In this document: positions 42,045 through 50,595 of the stretch, piece after piece
Position numbering within the stretch: the stretch's first letter is position 1
How the letters are laid out: each line of letters begins with the position of its first letter
Source of the DNA: Clostridia bacterium
GTDB lineage: Bacteria; Bacillota; Clostridia; Peptostreptococcales; Anaerovoracaceae
Assembly: GCA_902363595.1 (NCBI GenBank)
Contig: CABJAP010000006.1
Location: 124,001 to 188,000, forward strand
DNA length: 64,000 bases
Direction: 5' to 3'
Notes under the pieces: model-generated
Told to the model about the DNA's origin: nothing
What the model saw: only the letters and a program-made list of their open reading frames with translations
Database searches by the model: none
Program-made: the position numbers and the translations under genes

Positions 42045-43677
42045 ATCGGATCCCCTCCTTTTGCACTGCATATCTGGATGTCTGGAGCTGCAAAAGCTCC
42101 TTGATCTCATAGGTGGAAGGATTGATTTTCCTAATTTTCTTTTTGTATCGATTCTCGTATTCCGCCAAGGTGCCGCATTTCAATATGGTGATTTGGAGCG
42201 GATCCATGCCCAGGATCATTTTCAAATCCTTGTAATCATGGTCCACATATTTAAAATACACGGTCAAATGTTCCTTGAGAATTTCTTTCCCTACAGCCTG
42301 GCTGGCCAGGCTATCGGCGGCAAGCTCCACATAAACGTGCATCAAAGGCTTTTTGTTTTCATTGTACTCCTTGGACGCAAACCAGCCTGCGATATCCAGC
42401 CCCGACAGATCGACCACAGTCTGAATGGCGCTTTCTGTGATCCTGGTAAATCCTGCGATATCGATCACATCGGACACTCGGTCAATATACTGAAACCTTG
42501 GGATTTTCGTCTGATCTTCGCTGTTTTCCAGGCCCATACAACGGTAAACATCGCCGACCCGATAGCGCATAAAAGCCCCGCCTTTTAATACAGAAATGAC
42601 GATTTCATACTTTTCTCCTGGCTGCACCTCATCCATCAAATAAGTTTTGGGCTGATAGGCTTTGTCCTCCATGTTTTTCAGCATTTCCGATTCGGGAATG
42701 AATTCATAAAAACAGGTATCCGGAAAAAAGTACATACCTTCCCTTGTCCATGTTTCGGTACCAATGCAGGAAGGCTCTGTGCCCGCAAACAGCTCCATGG
42801 GTCGGACGCCCCATAATTCTTCCAGTTCATCTTTGTAGCAATGATTATCCGTACCGGCAACCATGAAGCCCTTTAAATCGAAAATGTCCTTGGGCATCAG
42901 CGCTCTGCCCTCTCGCTTGCAAATCCGCTTGGCTTTCAAATAGCGCAGAAGGATTCTGGGGGAAAGGGAAACGATCGAGCTGCCCTTTTTTCCCGAACTG
43001 CCGCTTGTCATCTTGGAAAGTGTCTGACTGACGAAATAGGCAACGCTTCCCAAGCCGAAGAAATAGTCGATTCCTTTTGACATTCCCAGCTTAAATCCCT
43101 TTTTGTTCCGCTCCGAAAAGGATAGACGCTCCGCTTCCTCCACAGGAGGCAGGAATTCGATGCTGACTTCATCGTGAAGCGCCCGGGGAAACAGTCCCGT
43201 GGCATAAGGAAGCGGCGCCAGCCCATAAAGAAAGGTATCTGTCGCTTTGACATCAAATTTTTTCTTTTCCGTACTTGTGGATAAGATCATGCATGCCAGT
43301 ACATTATTTTTATATGTGTTGAGCATGCTCTGGGTGTAAGGGGCAACCTTAACCGGGTGTTTTCCCCCTTCCCAGGTGGTCTGTATCCAAATGATCGGAT
43401 CGCCGGGCAGCATGCTGCTCTGTTTTTGAAGCAGCACGTCCGCGTAGTCCTCGTAAGTGGTCAGCGGGAAGCTCTCCCGCAGTTCTTCAATCGAATGGAT
43501 CCGCCGGCCCTTCAGAAGCCTTTTTCCCAGTTCCGAATTTCCCCAAAGAAACAGCTGCTCTTCCATGAGACGCTTCTGCATTCCCATGTACTCGCTGATG
43601 TTCAGATCCAGGAATCCGCAATATTCATTCCAGATTTCCTCTGAACGTTTCTTCTTAAGTTTTTCCTCAAATTTCAT
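42037..43677 (-). CDS. GH3-family acyl-adenylating enzyme
   Basis: A 546-residue protein of the GH3 auxin-responsive promoter family. In plants GH3 enzymes adenylate a carboxylic acid and join it to an amino acid; bacterial members are largely unstudied. Supporting features are the N-terminal FPLTTYEDYADVL segment, a TSGSSGKKG-type nucleotide loop (TSGSSGKKGSSIV), the YEFIPE segment, the GEKYEIVIS strand, YRVGDVYRC and the late IDIAGFTRITE stretch before the C-terminal lid. It is translationally coupled to both neighbours: ATGA with the methyltransferase upstream, and an 8-base overlap with the GGDEF/HD-GYP gene downstream. The acid and acceptor substrates are unknown. Confidence 0.9.
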   Translation of the reverse strand: MKFEEKLKKKRSEEIWNEYCGFLDLNISEYMGMQKRLMEEQLFLWGNSELGKRLLKGRRIHSIEELRESFPLTTYEDYADVLLQKQSSMLPGDPIIWIQTTWEGGKHPVKVAPYTQSMLNTYKNNVLACMILSTSTEKKKFDVKATDTFLYGLAPLPYATGLFPRALHDEVSIEFLPPVEEAERLSFSERNKKGFKLGMSKGIDYFFGLGSVAYFVSQTLSKMTSGSSGKKGSSIVSLSPRILLRYLKAKRICKREGRALMPKDIFDLKGFMVAGTDNHCYKDELEELWGVRPMELFAGTEPSCIGTETWTREGMYFFPDTCFYEFIPESEMLKNMEDKAYQPKTYLMDEVQPGEKYEIVISVLKGGAFMRYRVGDVYRCMGLENSEDQTKIPRFQYIDRVSDVIDIAGFTRITESAIQTVVDLSGLDIAGWFASKEYNENKKPLMHVYVELAADSLASQAVGKEILKEHLTVYFKYVDHDYKDLKMILGMDPLQITILKCGTLAEYENRYKKKIRKINPSTYEIKELLQLQTSRYAVQKEGIRYE

Positions 43678-44261
43678 ACATGCTTCTTTCCTGCTGCGAT
43701 TGTATTAAAGCAGCGCTTCCCACTTTTCACCGTAGGGATCAAAAATGGGACTTCCTCTTTATAACTGCTATAATCACCAAAATACTTCGGAAACGTCCAC
43801 ATGTCCTGCATAATGACATACAGTACATTACATACACTAAAAACTACACTGCCCCGGATCATCGGCGCCGTCGGCATCGCCAGCGCGAAGCAGGCATACA
43901 TGCCGATAAACCAGAGCACGCCGGGATGTCTGCACAAGGCATACACCCCCTCTGAATAAACCTTAGGCCGGCTATTCTCCCGAATATAGGTGGGTTGAAA
44001 GGGAAGGGCAAAGAACAGCGTATAGACAAGCAGCGCCAAAAACACTGCCGCCAAAGCCAGGAGCACCACCTGCCTGACCCTGCCGCTGACTTCTTCCGAC
44101 CATCCAGCTGCGAACATCATCGCCGTAGCAATGATCAGCAGCACAAATCCCACAAAGAAAGCCGGCTTTATCAGTTTTTTTTGAAACCTTACAGAATTAA
44201 GATCATAAATCACAAACAACACGAAAGCGCCCAGCCCCGTTATGATACATGCACCGCTCAT
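43674..44261 (-). CDS. ICMT/PEMT-like membrane methyltransferase
   Basis: A 195-residue membrane protein with about five hydrophobic segments and the signature VYALCRHPGVLWF (the RHPxxxG/W motif of isoprenylcysteine carboxyl methyltransferase and phospholipid methyltransferases), followed by EEVPFLIP near the C-terminus. Such enzymes transfer methyl from SAM to carboxyl, amine or thiol groups of lipid-like molecules at the membrane. The stop overlaps the GH3 start (ATGA), and it follows fbp by 16 bases. A methyltransferase beside a carboxylate-adenylating GH3 enzyme suggests one small-molecule or lipid product, which is inference. Confidence 0.82.
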   Translation of the reverse strand: MSGACIITGLGAFVLFVIYDLNSVRFQKKLIKPAFFVGFVLLIIATAMMFAAGWSEEVSGRVRQVVLLALAAVFLALLVYTLFFALPFQPTYIRENSRPKVYSEGVYALCRHPGVLWFIGMYACFALAMPTAPMIRGSVVFSVCNVLYVIMQDMWTFPKYFGDYSSYKEEVPFLIPTVKSGKRCFNTIAAGKKHV

Positions 44262-44277
44262 AACTTTGCGTCCCGTC

Positions 44278-46227
44278 CTAAAAGCTTTCTTTCAGCTGGC
44301 CTGTGCGGTATGCGTTTACCAACGCCTTCAGCTCTTCCACTTCCTGTTCCAGTTCCTTACCCTGGTCAGTGTCGCGGACAGTCATTCTCTTTGGCAGCGT
44401 TTCGACGGTAGTGATCTTGGGCGCATGGAACACCTGTGTTCCATCCTCCTTTAAAGGCTCATAAGGCTTGTGCTCCGAAAGCGCCATATATCGGGAGTTA
44501 AAAATAAAGGTATAGCCTGCGATTCCCGTCTGTTTCTGATACGCCTTGGAAATACCCCCGTCGATGATAATCAGCTTGCCGCCGCCTTTGACCGGGCTCT
44601 CCCCATCTTTAATCTTTACCGGCACATGTCCGTTGAGGATGTGGGAAGTCTTTGGTTCCAGTCCGAATTCTTCCAAAATCTTTTCGCAGATCTCTTTGTC
44701 GTTGATCAGCTTGTAATAAACCGTCGTATGTTCTTTGTGGGATTTTTTATCAGCAATGAAGCACCGTTCAAAGGTGGTCATCTGATCTTTTCCGAACAGC
44801 GGCGAATTATTGCTGAGCCACAGATACCACATAATATCCCCGGATCTGCCGATCTCTTCAGACTCGTCGGGCACGAAATAGGCTTTCCTCACCTGCTCAT
44901 CCAGGTAATCCATGTATTCCTTACCCTTTTTTGTAACCCCGTTAACCGTGCAATCCTTGAATTCCCCGTCTTCGGTCATGGGGATGCAGCCATGATACAA
45001 AAGGTTGCCGTTAATGCGTTTATAAAGGCTGCCGTGGCTGTAAATAAAGCGTATATGCTTTTGCAGTTTTTCACTCTGGAGGAAGGCCGCCTCCAAGGAT
45101 TGGAGGGTTTCTTTTTCTTCCTTTGTCAGTTCGTAAGGATGGGCCGGGTCGATAGTGGGAAAATTTTTATCCCGCAGTTCATAAGTAACCCCTTTGATCT
45201 CAATGGTCCCATGCTCATAGTCCACTTTATCCAGCATCATCCTGTGTTCCAGCTTGTATTCCGGATGGGCCATAATCCGCTGACCTTCTACCTTGAACTG
45301 GCAGATGGCGATCGCCTTGTTCATCTTTGCCGCCAAATCTTCGTCCACCGGATCGTACTCGTTTTCATCCAAAATTTTAGGTTTGAAAAACTCGCAGGGG
45401 TCATCCCCATAAACAGTGGTTGCCAAAATCGCCAGGGGCCGGAGATTGATGCCATAACCGATTTCCAGCATATCGAAATTGTTGTAGCTGATATTCATTC
45501 TGAGAACGTTGGTGATGCATGCCCAGTTGCCGGTGGCCGCTCCCATCCATACGATGTCGTGGTTTCCCCATTGAAAATCCACGTCATGATAGTCCATCAA
45601 AAAATCCATGATTTCGTCAGGATGGGCCCCTCGGTCCCAAATATCTCCAATGATATGGAGCCGGTCAACCGCCAAATTGCTAATTAAATTGGACAGTTTG
45701 ATAATGAATTCTTCTGCAACCCTGCACTCTATGATCGAGTTGATGATCTCGCTGTAATAGTGAGCCTTGTTCGCTTCGTCATCCGCGTGAAGCAGCTCAT
45801 CCATGCTGTAGGATAGATACTCCGGAAGCCGTTTTCGGACTTTTGAGCGGGTGTACTTTGTGGAGACGGACTTGCAGATCTCAACCAGCTGGTAGATGGC
45901 TGATCTGCACCATTTATCAAAATCCTGTTCGGAGGCCTTTCTCCGTTTCAGTTCCGCTTCTGCGTTGTAAACCAGCGATGCCAGTCCTTCCCGCTCTTCT
46001 CTGGATAAATCCGGGCCAAAGATTTCATCCACTTTTGAACGAATGACGCCGGAAGCGCTTTTCAGCATGTGAATAAATGCTTCGTGTTCACCGTGCAGGT
46101 CGCTCAAAAAGTATTCGGTTCCCTTTGGCAGCGCCAGGATTGCACTCAGGTTGATTATCTCAGCGGAAGCCGCTTTAATATTTGGATAATCCTTGGACAA
46201 ATGCCTTAAGAATTGTTCATCAATCAT
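44278..46227 (-). CDS. fbp: Fructose-1,6-bisphosphatase class III
   Basis: A 649-residue cytoplasmic gluconeogenic phosphatase of the Firmicutes-specific class III, related to calcineurin-like metallophosphatases. Metal-binding motifs are clear: FLSDLHGEHEAF near residue 45, IIGDIWDRGAHPDEIMD near 195 and QWGNHDIVWMGA near 218, with HILNGHVPVK near 530. The length is that of B. subtilis Fbp. It is the first gene of the operon with the ICMT-like, GH3 and HD-GYP genes. Linking a core gluconeogenic gene to that group is unusual; it may only share the promoter. Confidence 0.95.
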   Translation of the reverse strand: MIDEQFLRHLSKDYPNIKAASAEIINLSAILALPKGTEYFLSDLHGEHEAFIHMLKSASGVIRSKVDEIFGPDLSREEREGLASLVYNAEAELKRRKASEQDFDKWCRSAIYQLVEICKSVSTKYTRSKVRKRLPEYLSYSMDELLHADDEANKAHYYSEIINSIIECRVAEEFIIKLSNLISNLAVDRLHIIGDIWDRGAHPDEIMDFLMDYHDVDFQWGNHDIVWMGAATGNWACITNVLRMNISYNNFDMLEIGYGINLRPLAILATTVYGDDPCEFFKPKILDENEYDPVDEDLAAKMNKAIAICQFKVEGQRIMAHPEYKLEHRMMLDKVDYEHGTIEIKGVTYELRDKNFPTIDPAHPYELTKEEKETLQSLEAAFLQSEKLQKHIRFIYSHGSLYKRINGNLLYHGCIPMTEDGEFKDCTVNGVTKKGKEYMDYLDEQVRKAYFVPDESEEIGRSGDIMWYLWLSNNSPLFGKDQMTTFERCFIADKKSHKEHTTVYYKLINDKEICEKILEEFGLEPKTSHILNGHVPVKIKDGESPVKGGGKLIIIDGGISKAYQKQTGIAGYTFIFNSRYMALSEHKPYEPLKEDGTQVFHAPKITTVETLPKRMTVRDTDQGKELEQEVEELKALVNAYRTGQLKESF

Positions 46228-46292
46228 ACTTGTTCCCTTCTCTTTACAAAATGATAGAAAGCTAAATTAACTGTATAGACTGTTTTATTTTA

Positions 46293-46426
46293 TCATAAGT
46301 CAATTATTGCCGCAACGAAGATATCCTTCTGATCCAGATAAGATTCCAGTCGGTTCTGATAATTCGCCGCTGGTTCGTTCAGTTTTCTAAAATCGTGACA
46401 AATGTTGTTAAGTTTTTTGTATTCAT
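46293..46426 (-). pseudogene. Internally deleted LysR-type regulator remnant
   Basis: From ATG 46426, with GAGGTGGG upstream, the frame reads MNTKNLTTFVTILEN, the typical start of a LysR helix-turn-helix, then stops. One frame over, it continues as a segment containing NYQNRLESYLDQKDI that resembles the middle of the LysR effector domain, then ends at TGA. About 150 codons are missing between the parts. Length is not a multiple of three. Confidence 0.6.
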
Positions 46427-46448
46427 AAAATCCCACCTCAAGTCATAC

Positions 46449-46488
46449 AAAAAAACCGAATTCAATATTCGAAACCATTCGTTTTTTT
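46449..46488. terminator. A/T-run-flanked inverted repeat
   Basis: Arms 46449-46461 and 46477-46488 pair (one bulged C) with A7 on the left and T7 on the right. This is a plausible bidirectional terminator in the degraded region. The rest of 46228-46614 holds only gene remnants. Confidence 0.5.
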
Positions 46489-46490
46489 AA

Positions 46491-46613
46491 TGGAAAGCTG
46501 GCACTGCATACAATTTTTTTGAATATGCCGTTAAACCGGAAGTGGAATGTGAGTTTATCGAGTATCAGGACGGAGAATTTGGATGCGGCGTGAGGACAAA
46601 CGTCAATATGTAG
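46491..46613 (+). pseudogene. C-terminal coding fragment, family unknown
   Basis: A 40-codon open stretch without a start (reads into NFFEYAVKPEVECEF, then DGEFGCGVRTNVNM and a stop). It has normal protein-like composition and no ribosome site, so it looks like the tail of a lost gene. It ends exactly against the DUF3795 stop on the other strand. Confidence 0.35.
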
Positions 46614-46614
46614 T

Positions 46615-46947
46615 TTATCCCTTCAAATTGTCCGCTGCTTCAGGATTATCTGCAATAATCTCTCCAACAGTCGGACAGCCATCCATGTTTGGACAATCCC
46701 CGCATGTCGTCACGCTTTTTTTCAATGCACACTGACGAATTTCGCAAAGATTATCACAGAATACGGTTTTGACCCCTTCAGTGCGACAGCCCAGACAGTT
46801 GATGTGTTCAGGCAAAATGGGCGCATTATTCAGCTCTGCCCATTCCCTCGCGGTTTTCTCACGTAACGCTTGATCGTCATTGATTGTTGCAATATATGCA
46901 TCACATTTTTCGCAATCCAAACCGCAGTATGCAATCATCTTTCTCAT
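46615..46947 (-). CDS. DUF3795 cysteine-rich protein
   Basis: A 110-residue small protein with about 12 cysteines in pairs (CGLDCEKCDAYI near the N-terminus, CLGCRTEG, CDNLCEIRQC, CGDCPNMDGCP), typical of DUF3795, a presumed zinc or iron-sulfur binding family without known function. The start at 46947 (MRKMIAYCG) follows GAGGAGG at 9 bases; the longer frame to 46965 overlaps that site. A diverged copy of its last ~19 codons is found at 48519-48587, so the gene was once part of a duplicated segment. Confidence 0.85.
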   Translation of the reverse strand: MRKMIAYCGLDCEKCDAYIATINDDQALREKTAREWAELNNAPILPEHINCLGCRTEGVKTVFCDNLCEIRQCALKKSVTTCGDCPNMDGCPTVGEIIADNPEAADNLKG

Positions 46948-46978
46948 GGTTATATACCTCCTCAAGTTCTAAGTTTGT

Positions 46979-47102
46979 CTATTTTATAATAATTCCTTTT
47001 TCTAAAAGCAATACCTTCGTCTTTTCAAATCGTTCGGCATTTTGCACCCCTATATATTCATGCTTTTGCCATGCTGTTTTCTCCCTGCCAAATTCCTAGT
47101 TA
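46979..47102 (-). pseudogene. Internally deleted isochorismatase copy
   Basis: Bases 46979-47061 are identical to 48588-48670 (the 3' end of the intact isochorismatase gene). They are fused directly to 47060-47102, which matches the gene's start and leader (49028-49070) with a few changes. About 359 bases of interior are gone. From the ATG the frame closes after five codons, so it is not functional. Confidence 0.88.
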
Positions 47103-47197
47103 AGCGGAGATTTGTATTGCATGAAATACTTACCGCTCGATTGAAAGAAAAGGAGGAAAGGTATCAGCGCCATCACTGCGCCGCATAGTTTTTGTGT

Positions 47198-47317
47198 TTA
47201 CGTCAAAACACTTACCTTCGTATTCATAGTGTAGTTTTCCAGTTCGTAAACCAATCCCTTTGTAAACAGCGTTTTGCCATCCACATTCTTTTCAATGAAG
47301 TTAATGATTTCTTTCAT
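47198..47317 (-). pseudogene. Truncated 39-codon gene start, family not identified
   Basis: Begins with AGGAGA and ATG 47317 and reads MKEIINFIEKNVDGKTLFTK, then ELENYTMNTK and a stop. It resembles the N-terminus of a larger small-ligand-binding type protein seen in Clostridia, but I cannot name the family. It probably lost its 3' part, as its neighbours did. Confidence 0.45.
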
Positions 47318-47423
47318 CTTGAAAATCTCCTACTCTCCTAATACGCCTTTTACGAATAGGGCGTAATACAATCAGCCCGTCGATATTTTGAGAAAACAAA
47401 TCAAACCGACAAACGAGGATCTA

Positions 47424-47996
47424 TCAATCCAAAGCTACAAGGTCAGACTGTTCATAGCCGTTATGCCCCTGCAATTGTTTTTTATAGTTCCAACACTTAA
47501 TTGCTTCCTCTAACGTTTTTCCTCGGTTGTCCGCAAAAAAAGCTCGGATATAGGTGTTATATTCAAACTGTTTATCAATTTTTGTCTTTCCTTTTTTCTT
47601 ATCTTCAAGGATTTGATAATAAGCTGCAATGGCTTCCTTATAAGTTTTTCCTGCATTGCTTTTCAACCATTTTTGAAAAGCCACATTAAAAGAAAAGCGA
47701 TTTCCAATATGTTCCTTAAAAAATGTCCGATGCTTTTCTGAACAAACAAAATCAACTTCGATTATTGTATCCTCGCTAATATCGGATACGGTCATTACGT
47801 TTCTCTTTACTTTTGAAGGTTCTTGAATTTCACCGGTATCAAGAAAACAAGCAATTCGATCTGTTATTTGCAGCTTTCCACCAGAAACAGGCAGGCCGTT
47901 TTTCCTGCAAAAGTCTACTAATTCTTCTTTCAAATAATAGAAATCACGAAATGTTTTGCTATCTAAATTTTTATCTAAAACAGGTCTTTCCGTCAT
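47424..47996 (-). CDS. SAP-like / DUF6434 domain protein
   Basis: A 190-residue protein. The N-terminal ~50 residues resemble a SAP-like helical unit (LKEELVDFCRKNGLPVSGGK followed by TDRIACFLDTGE), and the C-terminal ~90 contain the FNVAFQKWLKSNAGKTYKEA and ADNRGKTLEEAIKCWNYKK segments of DUF6434. These small proteins are common in accessory regions of Firmicutes and probably bind nucleic acid. The start at 47996 (MTERPVLD) follows GAAGGGG; the 48020 start lies too close to the GNAT stop. It is the distal gene of a two-gene unit with the GNAT at 48022-48462. Confidence 0.75.
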   Translation of the reverse strand: MTERPVLDKNLDSKTFRDFYYLKEELVDFCRKNGLPVSGGKLQITDRIACFLDTGEIQEPSKVKRNVMTVSDISEDTIIEVDFVCSEKHRTFFKEHIGNRFSFNVAFQKWLKSNAGKTYKEAIAAYYQILEDKKKGKTKIDKQFEYNTYIRAFFADNRGKTLEEAIKCWNYKKQLQGHNGYEQSDLVALD

Positions 47997-48021
47997 AGTG
48001 TTCCCCTTCTCAAATTCCAAA

Positions 48022-48462
48022 TTATCTCTCCCGTTTCAAGTAGACCATATCAACGAGCTGTTTCCCATCCTCAAACATGGGATGGTCATAGTTGTCCGTA
48101 AAAAAGTTTTTTATGCGATGGGATTCCGCAAAGCCGCATTTGTGATAAAAGTTAAGTGCGGAAGGGACGTCGCCAGTTCCAACCAGCATTGTGTTACAGT
48201 CAGCGTAATGGGAAAACAGAAAATCGATCGTTCTTTTGCCATAACCTTTTCGTTGACAGTCTGGTAAAACCGCAATGTTTTTCAGTTCATAAACACCGTC
48301 TGCTTCTTTCGTAATTACACATTCGGCCTTTACTCCATTGTCGTTTAAAACAAACATTTCGCCACGTTCCAGGTACTTGTCTACCATGTTTTCCTGTTCG
48401 TCGGCTAACAGCAACAAATCGAGATATGCTTTTTTATTGTGTGTGACTTTTTGTATGTTCAT
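48022..48462 (-). CDS. GNAT-family N-acetyltransferase
   Basis: A 146-residue GNAT with the acetyl-CoA loop CQRKGYGKRTIDFL (Q-x-x-G-x-G variant), the AVLPDCQRKGYG beta4-alpha3 junction and the ALNFYHKCGFAESHRI C-terminal motif. It resembles the small acetyltransferases found in mobile or resistance gene neighbourhoods. GGAGGTG precedes the start. It is not closely related to the retron-linked GNAT at 6272-6712. Substrate unknown. Confidence 0.87.
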   Translation of the reverse strand: MNIQKVTHNKKAYLDLLLLADEQENMVDKYLERGEMFVLNDNGVKAECVITKEADGVYELKNIAVLPDCQRKGYGKRTIDFLFSHYADCNTMLVGTGDVPSALNFYHKCGFAESHRIKNFFTDNYDHPMFEDGKQLVDMVYLKRER

Positions 48463-48518
48463 AAGCGGTCACCTCCATATTATATTTTTCCAGCTTGCCA
48501 AATTCACCTGCTTCAAGC

Positions 48519-48587
48519 TATGTAGTTTATCCCTTCAAATTGTTCACTGCTTCAGGATTATCTGCAATAATTTCGCCAACAGTTTGA
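48519..48587 (-). pseudogene. Detached 3' end of a DUF3795 gene
   Basis: Encodes QTVGEIIADNPEAVNNLKG and a stop, matching the last ~19 codons of the DUF3795 gene (46615-46680) with several base changes. It is joined directly to the 3' end of the isochorismatase gene. No upstream part is left. Confidence 0.8.
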
Positions 48588-49040
48588 CTATTTTATAATA
48601 ATTCCTTTTTCTAAAAGCAATACCTTCGTCTTTTCAAATCGTTCGGCATTTTGCACCCCTATATATTCATACCGCAAAATCGTTTTATAGCCATTTTGCA
48701 TGGAATCGATTGCAGTACTTTTTATACAGGAATTTCCATCAATGCCTGCCATTTCAATTTCTGTGATCTGATTTTGCCTCAAAATTTCTTGCAGCTCTGG
48801 ATTAGAAAAAGCACTGGCTGATTCTTTGCAGATTATATATTCAGAGTTGATGTTCAAATTCTCAGCCAACTCATTTGTTTTCCTGCCGCTCCTGAGCCTT
48901 TTTGTATTTTTTACATATACAATAAGCTCTTTGTCGGCAGTTGCTCTTTGAATCCTCTCGTTTACGCAAGCAAGTAATAAAGGCGGGTATTTTTCTATAT
49001 AGCCCTCTTGCAAATCGATTACAAGTAATGCTTTTGCCAT
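48588..49040 (-). CDS. Isochorismatase-family cysteine hydrolase
   Basis: A 150-residue small member of the isochorismatase-like superfamily. The expected triad is visible: Asp9 in LLVIDLQEGY, Lys in IVYVKNTKR (about 45) and Cys in GNSCIKSTAID (about 107), with the cis-peptide region before GIDGNSC. Relatives split nicotinamide, N-carbamoyl or isochorismate substrates; this short form is often annotated only as cysteine hydrolase. GGGAGAAATCAGC precedes the start. A broken copy of the same gene is at 46979-47102. Confidence 0.88.
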   Translation of the reverse strand: MAKALLVIDLQEGYIEKYPPLLLACVNERIQRATADKELIVYVKNTKRLRSGRKTNELAENLNINSEYIICKESASAFSNPELQEILRQNQITEIEMAGIDGNSCIKSTAIDSMQNGYKTILRYEYIGVQNAERFEKTKVLLLEKGIIIK

Positions 49041-49082
49041 GCTGATTTCTCCCTATCGAATTCCTAGTTAGTTTATAATTAT

Positions 49083-49214
49083 TTATTTAGTCTCACTGAA
49101 ATATTCGTTTAATATTTTTGCTAAAATCTTCGGCTTTTCTTCATTTACAAATGAAATTGTTTCACCCCAACTTGTTGACTTATGACCCGAACCATGTATA
49201 AAAATGTACTTCAC
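49083..49214 (-). pseudogene. Internally deleted alpha/beta hydrolase remnant
   Basis: Starting from GTG 49214, the frame opens with KYIFIHGSGHKSTSW, the N-terminal beta-strand and oxyanion HG motif of an alpha/beta hydrolase, and passes directly into NEEKPKILAKILNEYF, a typical C-terminal helix, with only 43 codons in total. The nucleophile elbow and catalytic residues between are gone. The deletion kept the frame. Confidence 0.7.
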
Positions 49215-49371
49215 CAACTCTTCCTTTCAAATTCCGATTTGTTCCATTATAACAAAATGGTCGGCATAAGCATAGCACTGTATCTTCATTATCTCAATAT
49301 CCAATATTCTAAGTTTCAACTAGCTTTGTCCACAACTTAAAAGGACTTCCAAAGCAGCCCCCAAGTTATCT

Positions 49372-49470
49372 CTATTCAAAATAGTCCAGCAGCCTTGCTA
49401 TAAGCTCATCTGCCGGCCGGTCGGCCGCTTCCTTGCAGTTTAAGCGGAATAGGAAATGAATGGTCGTTTT
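49372..49470 (-). pseudogene. Possible C-terminal gene fragment
   Basis: A 33-codon open stretch ending in NCKEAADRPADELIARLL, then DYFE and a stop, without a start codon or ribosome site. It reads like a protein C-terminus of unknown family. The remaining intergenic parts of 49041-49475 show nothing else I can name. Confidence 0.3.
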
Positions 49471-49475
49471 CTATC

Positions 49476-50279
49476 TTACTCTACTGCCAGCGCCTTATAT
49501 ACTTCACAAAATCGCTCAAAGCCGTCTTCCCCAAGAACAAAAATATTCGGCATATAGGCGCAGCGATTTTTTGAATAGTTGATGCGGTCAATACCTTGAT
49601 CGAATATGGTGTGATTGGACAATGCCACATCCACATGCATTGTTTTTGCAGTCCGAATAAAATGATCGATCGAATCCAAATACTGTTTGGTTCCTTCTTG
49701 ATCGTTCCACGGAGGGGTGGCCCCGCCAAACAAAGCAGCCATATGTTGGACTCCGTTTTCCATTACCGGAAACAGATAACTTAGGCAGCCGGGCGTATGT
49801 CCAGGTGTGCCGCATACAAAGATTTTTTTATCTCCGGCATCAATTGTTTCCCCTTCATCAATGTAACAATCAATTTCAAAATCTTTCCAGGTTTCCGGGC
49901 GGTCCGGCTTGGTTGGATGCTCCCTCCAGAACTGATCATCCACTTTCGAAAGATAGGTTTTGGCCTTATGGCGGTCAACCAGCCATTTCCCGCAGCCAGT
50001 ATGGTCAACGTGTCCATGGGTTATCACATACTTGTAAATATCTTCTGGGTTCCAGCCGACATCGATAATTGCAGAGATAATCGCATCGTATACGGCTTTG
50101 GACGGCCATATTCCGTCAATTACTACGAGACCTTCGGCAGTCTGCCAAACGAAACAACTGGTTTCTTTCTGTGCCACGACCAGTAAGTCATCAAAGATTT
50201 GACAATGCGTAAACCATGAGAAATCCTCCATTCTTTGTATCGTTTGTTGTGTGAAAACAGGTTTCTTTTTTAAATTCAT
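49476..50279 (-). CDS. Metallo-beta-lactamase-fold hydrolase
   Basis: A 267-residue MBL-fold enzyme with the metal motif THGHVDHTG (HxHxDH), the second His in CGTPGHTPGCLSY, and an Asp region near FGGATPPWNDQEG. The sequence WQTAEGLVVIDGIWP at the N-terminus gives the usual beta-sandwich. Such proteins hydrolyse thioesters, lactones or phosphoesters; no subfamily can be fixed. The start at 50279 (MNLKKKPVF) has GGAGG at 8 bases; the 50300 start does not. It is probably a free-standing gene at the edge of the degraded patch. Confidence 0.85.
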   Translation of the reverse strand: MNLKKKPVFTQQTIQRMEDFSWFTHCQIFDDLLVVAQKETSCFVWQTAEGLVVIDGIWPSKAVYDAIISAIIDVGWNPEDIYKYVITHGHVDHTGCGKWLVDRHKAKTYLSKVDDQFWREHPTKPDRPETWKDFEIDCYIDEGETIDAGDKKIFVCGTPGHTPGCLSYLFPVMENGVQHMAALFGGATPPWNDQEGTKQYLDSIDHFIRTAKTMHVDVALSNHTIFDQGIDRINYSKNRCAYMPNIFVLGEDGFERFCEVYKALAVE

Positions 50280-50500
50280 CGCACTTACCTCCAAATTCAT
50301 AGTTTCAAGCCGCCTGCTGTTATTATACCTTGCAAGCGGCGTTGCAGCATATTTTTGCTGCGACTAAAATATCCGATCATTCCATTTAATTTTTTAGGAA
50401 GATGCTAAATTATGGTTTATTAGAATATAATGCTTTTATCAAGTTTCATTATCTCAATGCGCAATCATTCTTCGGCAACCCGCTTTATCAACAGTTTAAA

Positions 50501-50536
50501 AAAAGCACCTGTCCTCAAAATTGAGTGGGTGCTTTT
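50501..50536 (-). terminator. Terminator after the degraded MNT locus
   Basis: Arms 50501-50509 and 50528-50536 (9 bp) with an inner small hairpin and a T-run on the minus strand. It could end the transcript of the gene at 50820-51545. Confidence 0.65.
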
Positions 50537-50595
50537 ATATCTGCGTATTCGTTTCTCCCATCTCCAGCCGGTATCTTGATAAATCCATCCGTCTT

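Noticed and set aside
44470..45687. 405-codon plus-strand frame opposite fbp
   Set aside because: Shadow of the class III fructose-bisphosphatase gene in the antisense frame.
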